A DNA stretch of 64,000 nt from Xaviernesmea rhizosphaerae. Its GTDB lineage: Bacteria > Pseudomonadota > Alphaproteobacteria > Rhizobiales > Rhizobiaceae. Below the pieces are notes generated by a model. That model saw only the letters and a program-made list of their open reading frames with translations. It did not search any database and was not told the origin of the DNA. The position numbers and the translations under genes were made by a program. The first letter of the stretch is position 1. Each line of letters starts with the position of its first letter. Where the stretch lies: the NCBI RefSeq assembly GCF_001938945.1, contig NZ_MKIO01000042.1, positions 1 through 64,000 on the forward strand. Direction: 5' to 3'. Of the stretch, positions 8,886-16,009 are shown piece after piece.

Positions 8886-9652
8886 GCCCTTGCGCCTTCG
8901 ATGAAGCGCTTGAGCTCGCCCAGCATGGTGGCGCGGTCGATATGGTAATCGCCCTCACCGCCGAGAAGCGGCGCGTGCAGCGTGCGCATGTCGTAGCGCG
9001 GCGCCGCCGGCGACGGCGCGCCGATCGCGGTCCCGGGAAAGAACATGTCGACGATGGCGGCCGTCTCAATCGGCTCCACCGCGACGTTGATCACTTCATG
9101 TCCCGACGCCACGACCTTGTCGAGATCCTCAGCGAAGCGGCGCATCGGATACCATTGCAGCACGCCGTTGGGCACGATCTTGTCGACCTGGTTGCCGACG
9201 ATCAGATCGTAGATCGGATTCTTCTTCAAGCCCTCGCCAAACAGGCCCGGCAGGCGGACGATCGTGCAGCGCTTGAAGCGCGCCTGTGCCCAGAGCTCCA
9301 ATTCGCGCCGATGCCGGCCATAAGGCTGCGCCGATGCCGGATCGGGCTGATCGGCCTCCGTCACGGCGACGGGCGCGGGATAGACATCGACCGTGGAGAC
9401 CAGCACGAAATGATCCGCCGTCACCGTTTCCAAAGGGTCGGTCAGCCTGATGATGCCGGCCTTGTCCTGTTCCGGCTCCTTATTGGCCAGCCACTTGACC
9501 GCCGAGACGCCGGCGCAGACCAGTGTGGAGAAATGCCGGCCCCTGATCTCCTCGATATTGGAGGAATTGTAGCGCGCATCGAAGGCACGGCTGCGCATCA
9601 GCGTCGAGCCGACGAACCCGGTATAACCGATCAAACCCGTCTTAGCGCTCAT
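8882..9652 (-). CDS. NAD-dependent epimerase/dehydratase-like protein
   Basis: Predicted 256 aa, a short extended-SDR-like protein. The nucleotide-binding motif near the N-terminus reads GYTGFVGS (GxxGxxG). A VSTVDVY segment precedes the position where YGRHR provides a Tyr-x3-Arg in place of the canonical Tyr-x3-Lys. RLPGLFGEGLKKNPIYDL follows. The catalytic Lys replaced by Arg is unusual and may mean altered or lost redox chemistry. It overlaps both neighbours by 4 nt (TGA/ATG), so the isomerase, this protein and the FAD enzyme are probably made in fixed ratio. Confidence 0.75.
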   Translation of the reverse strand: MSAKTGLIGYTGFVGSTLMRSRAFDARYNSSNIEEIRGRHFSTLVCAGVSAVKWLANKEPEQDKAGIIRLTDPLETVTADHFVLVSTVDVYPAPVAVTEADQPDPASAQPYGRHRRELELWAQARFKRCTIVRLPGLFGEGLKKNPIYDLIVGNQVDKIVPNGVLQWYPMRRFAEDLDKVVASGHEVINVAVEPIETAAIVDMFFPGTAIGAPSPAAPRYDMRTLHAPLLGGEGDYHIDRATMLGELKRFIEGARA

Positions 9653-10752
9653 TTGCTCGCTCCCACCAAACCCGGCATGAGAATGTCGTCGCGGATCGCG
9701 AAGGATCGCGCAACCGGTCCTTTAGAATTGTTTTCTTCCAGTAGCGACAGAATCCGCTCCGTGGCGTAGAAAATCGTGTCGATCTTGCCCGAGAGCACGC
9801 TGAACATCCGGCCGTCGCGATAGATGGCGCAGCTGCGGTCGTCTTCCTTGCCGGCCGGCTTGGTCTTGATGGCGAGCTGGACGCCGCTATAGCGGAAGGC
9901 GTCGGAAAAATGCGGCACGTAGCGCCGGATCTGCTCTTCCATCGCCGCGCGCTTCATCGCCACGAGCTCGCCATCGACGCTGTGCAGCTTGGCCCAGGCC
10001 TCCGGAGAGCTCGCATATTGGCCAAGCGGGGTGTGCACCACGCTCGACAGGGTGAAGATGGACGGATCCTCCGTCGGATAGACCGAGCAGAGCGGCCCGT
10101 CCACGAGCGTGATCGCCGGATGCGGCGCCGTCGCCTCGTAATAGAGCAGCATGGTCGGCTCGAAGAAGATGTCGCGCGGAATGTCGGAGAAGTGACCCCA
10201 GGTCGCGTCGATCACATAGTCGAAGCGCTCGCCATCGACCTCGACATGGGTGTCGAACCGCTTGAGCGAGGTGATCCTCGCATTGAGCTGCAGGATATTG
10301 GCCAGCCGCTGCTCGAAATGCTCGCGCGCATGCTTGATCATCAGCACCCGCTCATCCGCCAGCACCGCGCCGCTGATATTGTCCAGCCAGGGCTTGGTCT
10401 GTGTCGTCTCGATGAAATCGATGCCCGAGGAGGCCATGATCATCTTGTAGGTCGGAAAGTCCATCAGGCTGTCGCGGTTCGGCACGGCATAGATGTTCTG
10501 CTCGATCGGGGCCGAGAGATCGGGATAGCGCTCGAGAAAGCGCAGGAACCCGTCGCGCGACTGCTGCCGCGTGCCGTGATGGCGGGCATAATGGAAGCCC
10601 ATGTGCAGTCGGAACTGGTTGTTGCCGGAAGCGCAATGCAGCGTCCGCCGCTCCGCCTCGAAAATCTTGACCTCGAAGCCAAGGCTCGCCAGCGAGGAAC
10701 CGATATGGCAGCCATACCAGCCGGCACCGATAATCGCGACTTTGAAAGGCAA
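9649..10752 (-). CDS. FAD-dependent oxidoreductase (glycan locus type)
   Basis: Predicted 367 aa. The Rossmann motif VAIIGAGWYGCHIGS begins at about residue 4 and is followed by EAERRT as the ribose-binding acid. The stretch GNNQFRLHMGFHYAR is characteristic of DAO-like oxidoreductases found in LPS/capsule loci. No ATG is suitably placed. A TTG at 10752 has GGAG six nt upstream (10759-10762) and puts the FAD motif at the N-terminus, so it was chosen; a GTG slightly upstream is the alternative. The gene has visibly lower GC than the flanking glycosyltransferases. It is first in the three-gene coupled unit and faces the 556-aa gene across a divergent promoter region. Confidence 0.8.
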   Translation of the reverse strand: MPFKVAIIGAGWYGCHIGSSLASLGFEVKIFEAERRTLHCASGNNQFRLHMGFHYARHHGTRQQSRDGFLRFLERYPDLSAPIEQNIYAVPNRDSLMDFPTYKMIMASSGIDFIETTQTKPWLDNISGAVLADERVLMIKHAREHFEQRLANILQLNARITSLKRFDTHVEVDGERFDYVIDATWGHFSDIPRDIFFEPTMLLYYEATAPHPAITLVDGPLCSVYPTEDPSIFTLSSVVHTPLGQYASSPEAWAKLHSVDGELVAMKRAAMEEQIRRYVPHFSDAFRYSGVQLAIKTKPAGKEDDRSCAIYRDGRMFSVLSGKIDTIFYATERILSLLEENNSKGPVARSFAIRDDILMPGLVGASK

Positions 10753-10926
10753 TTCCGTCTCCACAGACAGGTTTGAAAACTGATGATCCCAGCCGAAAGC
10801 ATCGCTTGCGCAGAGGCGTCCGGTCGCGCATCGCGCGCAATGAGGCCGCACATAACATTGCCGCATTCGCCGCACAAGCGTATGGACTTTTCAAGGACGG
10901 GCGCCGCCGTTCGGCGGAGCGGCAGA

Positions 10927-10955
10927 TTGCCTTGCCTGCGCGCAACCAATATATT
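10927..10955 (+). promoter_or_regulatory. Putative sigma-70-type promoter for the 556-aa gene
   Basis: TTGCCT (10927-10932) and TATATT (10950-10955) are separated by 17 nt in an AT-rich patch of an otherwise GC-rich region. The predicted transcript start near 10962 lies about 37 nt before the ATG, with GAGGA 10 nt ahead of it. Confidence 0.5.
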
Positions 10956-10998
10956 GTGAATATTAGATACTTCTATCCTGCTTCGAGGACCGATCCGC

Positions 10999-12669
10999 AT
11001 GCCGACCGTCGCTATGATCCAGCACACTCTCAAGGAATGGTCGCGGGTCCGTCAGAGCTTGGAAGCCACCCTTCAAGAGGCTCTTTCACAGCATGATATG
11101 CAAGCCTATCTGGCCCGGTTCGAGGCAGATGTCCTGTCGCATCCCGATCTGGCGAGCGCCTATTTCGATTTTCTTCGAAATCTGAAGAATTTCATCTCCA
11201 GTCCCGACAGACATTCGGCCGATGCGCTGCGCGATTACCAGGCGTCGGACATGCTTCGCTTCGGCAGCGCCTATTTCTTCTTCACGATGCGCAAGACGAT
11301 CAGATCCCATACCAGGCTGAACGGGCGTCTCCAGCGCTCGGGAAAAACCCAATGTTCCGAAACGATCGACTATATGCAGGCGGGCGTTCTCCTGGATCGT
11401 GCCTTCGGAAAGACCCTTGCCGTTCGTTGCACCAATTGGGGTGCGCATTTCATCCGGTCGAAAGCGATCGACGGGTCGTTTGTCTATCTCTGGACGCGGC
11501 TGGGCACCAATTGGGGTTATATCGGCGACCAGAGGGTCCGAATCGACTTCCTCAACGAATGCATCGATTTCGAGCATCTGGAATACTTCTATTCCGTCAA
11601 GCACTTCGTCCAGGAACTCTGGTGGACGTTCTATGTTGCCACAAGCAATTATGTGACGCATCTCGATATCGAGCAGATGAGAGCGGTCGATGCGGGCCGG
11701 GCAACGCAGAAATTCGCCTTCTTCAGCGAAGGCTTCTGGCATATCGGCCACGAGATCTGGAACAGCTTCTCCGCGGCCGATTTCTTCGTGCAGAACGGCG
11801 TCCGCTTCGACATCGTTCTCGGCTATGAACATCGCTGCCTGCATGGGGATCTCGAGCGCATCCTGAGCGATGTGGCGGCTGAGTTCGTTCTGGTCGACAG
11901 TGTCGACGCGCTGGCGCGCTATCTGGCGCAAAGCCCCGAGGTCGTCACCTTCATGACGCGCCACGACTTCATCGGCAGGAACCTGTCGAAGCAGGTTCTG
12001 GACAATCTGCGCATCGACAACCACGCCATGATCGATCGCGTCATCGCGGATCCCGCGGCATTGTCGATCTGTTTCGGGATCCGATGCGGAAATCGTGAAT
12101 GTCTCAACGCGTTCGATCTTCTGGAAAGCCTGATCGATACGGCGACCCGCCATCTGAACGGCGGCCTGTTGCGCATCGTGCTGGACGGAACCCAGCGCCA
12201 GAAGCAAACGGGGACGCACGCCGCCATCGCCACCGATGTCGAGGCGCAGCTCCTCGAGCGGATGCATCGCGAGCTGGGGACGCGCGAGAATGTCGAACTG
12301 ATCGACACGGCCCACCTCACCTATCCTGAATCGGTCCGGCTCGTGAATCTGTGCGACATCTTCGTCACGCCCTGGGGGGCGGGCCTGGCGAAAACATGCT
12401 GGGTCGGACGGCTGCCCGGCGTCATCTACGGGAACCGGTTCATCCTGGGCCGCAACGGCGATTATGACCTTTACAGCTCCGGCTTCTGGGTCGAGGAGCC
12501 CAACAGGATCGAATATCTCCCGGCCGACCACATCACGCGGGACGTGGAGCGCAGCCCGGACGGCAAGATCAATGATTTCGAAATCGATCCGGCGCGCTTC
12601 AGCGCCTTCGTCTGGTCGTTCATCGAATCGGCCGAGATAAAAAGGGCTTGGGAGCAAATGTCGAGCTGA
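10999..12669 (+). CDS. Uncharacterised glycosyltransferase-like protein, paralogue of the core of the next gene
   Basis: Predicted 556 aa. I cannot assign it to a named family with certainty. The segment DIFVTPWGAGLAKTCW then LPGVIYGNRF (about 453-481) resembles the PxGAGxxN/K region of GT61-like enzymes. It aligns with DAFIAPVGAGMAKYRW / LPGVAYSNRIF in the 973-aa neighbour. A second shared block is GHEIWNSFSAADFF here versus GHYIWNAISGWSPFF there. No signal peptide or membrane segment is seen, so a cytoplasmic glycan-assembly role is the likeliest inference. GC is lower than in surrounding genes (much AT in third positions), hinting at separate acquisition. It has its own promoter and is followed 185 nt later by its larger relative. 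Confidence 0.7.
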   Translation: MPTVAMIQHTLKEWSRVRQSLEATLQEALSQHDMQAYLARFEADVLSHPDLASAYFDFLRNLKNFISSPDRHSADALRDYQASDMLRFGSAYFFFTMRKTIRSHTRLNGRLQRSGKTQCSETIDYMQAGVLLDRAFGKTLAVRCTNWGAHFIRSKAIDGSFVYLWTRLGTNWGYIGDQRVRIDFLNECIDFEHLEYFYSVKHFVQELWWTFYVATSNYVTHLDIEQMRAVDAGRATQKFAFFSEGFWHIGHEIWNSFSAADFFVQNGVRFDIVLGYEHRCLHGDLERILSDVAAEFVLVDSVDALARYLAQSPEVVTFMTRHDFIGRNLSKQVLDNLRIDNHAMIDRVIADPAALSICFGIRCGNRECLNAFDLLESLIDTATRHLNGGLLRIVLDGTQRQKQTGTHAAIATDVEAQLLERMHRELGTRENVELIDTAHLTYPESVRLVNLCDIFVTPWGAGLAKTCWVGRLPGVIYGNRFILGRNGDYDLYSSGFWVEEPNRIEYLPADHITRDVERSPDGKINDFEIDPARFSAFVWSFIESAEIKRAWEQMSS

Positions 12670-12854
12670 TCATCATTTTCAAAGGTCCGGCTTCCCCTGG
12701 AGGCTGTCGCGTTTTACTGAGGAGACGGGCGCAGCCAGAGGCAGAGCGAGCCGCCCGATCGAAAGACGCTCGATGTGTTCGAAAAGACCGGCAGGACGCG
12801 CGCCGCCCTGCGCCGTCTCAGTGGACATCGGCGTTTGCCACCGGAGCATGATGG

Positions 12855-15776
12855 ATGAATTTCGACACCGAGATGACGACGGACGCACTGCGTGCCGAGG
12901 CGGCGGCAGCGCTGGCCGAAAGGCGGCTGAGCGATGCGGCCAGAGCCTATGCACGACTGACGGACCTCCTGGCGCAGCCTGAGCTTGACGCCTTCAGACA
13001 GGCCGTCGTCCTCAGCTTTGAAAACGGCCGCATCGATCTTGCCGCGGCTGTCGGCCAGCGCGCGCTGCAGCATTATCCCGATCATCCCGAACTGCTCGTC
13101 TATCACGCGGCCGCGCAGGACCATCTCTCCAGGAGCGCCGAAAGCTATGGCCATTTCCGCGCCGCGCTGCTGCGCCATCCCGCGCAATGGGGCAGCATCT
13201 ACCATGCCTTCAAGGAGGCGGCGCGCCGGCAATCCCGGGAGGCCGAGGCCATCGCGGATCTCCAGTCGATCGCCGATGCGCTGGGGGCCGCCAATGACAG
13301 GTCGCCGGCGCGCGCCTCCGCGCTTTACGAACTGGTCAACCTGCTGCATCTGACGGAGCCGCGCGACGAGGCGGGGCTGGATCATGCGCTTCGGCTGGCC
13401 CATGCCCATTCGCCCGAACTCTTCGCCCTGGTCCGCTATGCCGACCCGTCCGGCCGCGTGGCCAGGAGCCTCAACCCGGAAAGCGACGCGCAACGCGATG
13501 CAAGGCTCGAGGCGCTCAACCAGGGCGTGGTCGACTTCCTTGCGGGCCGTCCGGTGGACTGGGCGCGCCTTGCCCCCTCCGACCTTCGCGACGATGTGAG
13601 CGCGCTGCTGGACAGCTATACGGTCATCGCCACGTCCGATCTCGACCAGGCAAGGCCGGCACTTGTCGCCGGCGGCCTGTCCGGCGCATTTCTGGACAGG
13701 CTGAAAGCCGGCCCGGACGCCTATGTCGATGCCATCTCGCCGCGGGAGGATGACAAGGCATGGCGGCTGGATGACGGCGTGAAGCCGCGCATCCGCGACA
13801 TTCTCGACACACTCGACCGCCGTTACAAGGTGACGCTCGATCCCTATGGCGAAGGGCTGGCGCAATCCGTGCGCATGGTCGGCGTCGATGCCTTCGCCTT
13901 CCCGCAGGAGGACAGGAGCTTCGTCGCCGCCCAATGGTGCGAGGCGGATCGCTACCTCTCCGATACGGTCTGGATCTTCCCGAAACTCCGGACGATCCTG
14001 TTTTTCCGGGAGAGCAAATTCAGCGCCAAGACGGTCACCGCCTTCGTTCATCGGCTCTTCGTCCATTTCGCACAGGTCCCGGCCTTGACCTATCCGCGAT
14101 CGGACGCCTTCGACGGCACGATTCACGTGGTCGCGCCGGTCATTCCCCATATCGGCCATTACATCTGGAATGCGATCTCGGGCTGGTCTCCCTTCTTCCG
14201 CTATGCCAAGCGGACAGACGCCGATGGGCTGGCGGTCTATCGGAACCTGTCGATCATCTGCGACGTCCGCGATCTCTATCCCGAGCAGGTCAAGCAGCCG
14301 GTCCTGCTGCTCGACAATGAGCATGATGCGGATCTGCGCATCCTGGCCGGCGAGACCATTCTGACGCTGAAGTCGAATTACATCACCGAGGAACTGGCCA
14401 ACCGCGTGATGATCGCGGCGGCGGACAAGGCGAAGGGCGCCCTCATCGAGGAGGCCCGCGCGATGCGCAAGCGCTGCTTCCCGCTGGTGCTCGTCACGCT
14501 GCGTCTCGGCAACCGGGCCTGGATCGGCCAGGACGAGGGGCTTCGCCTGATGATGGAGGCGCTTCACGCGGAATTTCCCGCGATCGGCTTCATCCTCGAC
14601 GGCATCAATTCCGGCGTGTCGCAGGGCTGGACCCATGCCCTGATGTCGGTTCAGGAAGAGATCGATATGGCCCAGTCGATCATCGACCGGCTCGACCCCG
14701 GCGTGCCGATCCTCAACAGCATCAACTGTTCGGGTGCCGAGAGCATCGTCCTGTCGCAGATGGCGGATGCCTTCATCGCACCGGTCGGCGCCGGCATGGC
14801 CAAGTATCGATGGATCGCCAATCTGCCGGGGGTTGCATATTCCAACCGGATCTTTTCCGCCAATGATCACCTGCACGGCCATCTCTACGATTACTATCGG
14901 GAGCATGCCCGCGCCGCGCGCCATCTGCCGGCAGAGCGGGTGACCGACATCGCCGTCGAAGGCATGGAGGCCTACCGGAACAATTTCGAACTGGACTGGC
15001 GCGATCTGAAGGCGCTGGCCTCCGAGCATTTCAAGAAACTGTTTTTCCAGTCGACGGCGGCGGACGAAGCGCTGGCGAATGCCGGGCTCCGGCCTCGGGC
15101 CAGCAGCGCGCAGGCGATAACGCGGGCAGATCCCGGGGTGGCGGGACGCTATCAGCATTATATTTCGCTCGGGTCGAACTGTGAGGTCGCCTTCCAGTTC
15201 CGGCGCGTCCTGCAGCAGGACAGCTCCAGCTTCTTCTCGTGGAACGTGACGGATTGCCGCGCCTTGCTGCGCCTTTTGCGGGCGCGTTTCGAGGGCGTGG
15301 CGGAATTGGCCAATATCCGGCCGCACAGCCATGACTCGATGCTGCTTGACGCCCGCTATGATTATCTCTTCCACAATCCCTTCACGACGGGCGAGCCGCG
15401 CGACGATCCGAAGTTCGAGGAGACCTGGGCGGCCTATCGGGCGAAGATCGACTATCTCGTGACGAAATTTCTGCGCGATGCCGCCTCCGACGATCGCACG
15501 GCCTATTTCTACAAGACCGACGAACAGGATATGCGCGAGAAAGCGCGGCAGATCCGCGATGCGCTTTGGGATCTGCATCAGAAAGACAATTTCGATCTGA
15601 TCATCATCCAGACGCGCGACCGCGAAGAGGAAGACTGGGGCGAAGAGCGGCTGAGAAACCGCTATGTCAGGCGCTTCGCGCCGCTCGACGATGCGCATGA
15701 CGGCCATGTCAGCAATTACGATACGATCTTCCGCGAGTTCCCGAAGGCCGCGAAAATGTATTTCGCAGGCTATTGA
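12855..15776 (+). CDS. Giant fusion: helical repeat region, GT61-like core, DUF1796 papain-like domain
   Basis: Predicted 973 aa. Residues 1-190 are alpha-helical and TPR-like. Residues about 330-700 hold the glycosyltransferase-like core shared with the previous gene (GHYIWNAISG at 434, APVGAGMAKYRW at 642-653, LPGVAYSNRIF at 657-667). Residues about 768-970 match the DUF1796 putative papain-like cysteine peptidase type: YISLGSNCEVAFQFRR with Cys776, then FFSWNVTD and an HSHDS/HNPF His-containing block. DUF1796 domains are often found in glycan clusters, but their activity is not established. The start at 12855 has GGAG 8 nt upstream. The transcript ends at the strong hairpin 15843-15878. 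Confidence 0.78.
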   Translation: MNFDTEMTTDALRAEAAAALAERRLSDAARAYARLTDLLAQPELDAFRQAVVLSFENGRIDLAAAVGQRALQHYPDHPELLVYHAAAQDHLSRSAESYGHFRAALLRHPAQWGSIYHAFKEAARRQSREAEAIADLQSIADALGAANDRSPARASALYELVNLLHLTEPRDEAGLDHALRLAHAHSPELFALVRYADPSGRVARSLNPESDAQRDARLEALNQGVVDFLAGRPVDWARLAPSDLRDDVSALLDSYTVIATSDLDQARPALVAGGLSGAFLDRLKAGPDAYVDAISPREDDKAWRLDDGVKPRIRDILDTLDRRYKVTLDPYGEGLAQSVRMVGVDAFAFPQEDRSFVAAQWCEADRYLSDTVWIFPKLRTILFFRESKFSAKTVTAFVHRLFVHFAQVPALTYPRSDAFDGTIHVVAPVIPHIGHYIWNAISGWSPFFRYAKRTDADGLAVYRNLSIICDVRDLYPEQVKQPVLLLDNEHDADLRILAGETILTLKSNYITEELANRVMIAAADKAKGALIEEARAMRKRCFPLVLVTLRLGNRAWIGQDEGLRLMMEALHAEFPAIGFILDGINSGVSQGWTHALMSVQEEIDMAQSIIDRLDPGVPILNSINCSGAESIVLSQMADAFIAPVGAGMAKYRWIANLPGVAYSNRIFSANDHLHGHLYDYYREHARAARHLPAERVTDIAVEGMEAYRNNFELDWRDLKALASEHFKKLFFQSTAADEALANAGLRPRASSAQAITRADPGVAGRYQHYISLGSNCEVAFQFRRVLQQDSSSFFSWNVTDCRALLRLLRARFEGVAELANIRPHSHDSMLLDARYDYLFHNPFTTGEPRDDPKFEETWAAYRAKIDYLVTKFLRDAASDDRTAYFYKTDEQDMREKARQIRDALWDLHQKDNFDLIIIQTRDREEEDWGEERLRNRYVRRFAPLDDAHDGHVSNYDTIFREFPKAAKMYFAGY

Positions 15777-15842
15777 TCCGGTTTCCGGCTGATCGCTTCG
15801 CGAACCGGAAACAAGAACCGTCGGACCATGACCGCCCGAACA

Positions 15843-15878
15843 ACAAAGCCCGCGATGTTTTCCCATCGCGGGCTTTGT
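15843..15878. terminator. Bidirectional intrinsic terminator between convergent genes
   Basis: A perfect 15-bp stem (ACAAAGCCCGCGATG pairing with CATCGCGGGCTTTGT) around a 6-nt loop. It sits between the plus-strand 973-aa gene and the minus-strand glycosyltransferase. The A-rich and T-rich stem ends allow it to work in both directions. Confidence 0.8.
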
Positions 15879-15904
15879 GTGTTGCGTCTCCGGAGTTGTG
15901 ACCT

Positions 15905-16009
15905 TTAGAGCATCGGACTAAAAATAGCACTCAGTGTGATGCTGTAGATTTTTGTTTTTGCATCGGATTTTCCGAAAACCGGTGCCCACTTTTCGGTCCG
16001 ATGCTCTAG
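15905..16009 (-). repeat. Dispersed palindromic repeat, family A, copy 2
   Basis: The unit is 105 bp with termini TTAGAGCATCGG and GATGCTCTAG and the T-rich linker ATTTTTGTTTTTGCATCGG, i.e. opposite in orientation to copy 1. Its terminal CTAG supplies the TAG stop (16008-16006) of the overlapping minus-strand glycosyltransferase gene. Confidence 0.88.

Noticed and set aside
12714..15866. A 1050-codon minus-strand open frame
   Set aside because: Exact antisense shadow of the 973-aa fusion gene, which has a ribosome site and conserved motifs.
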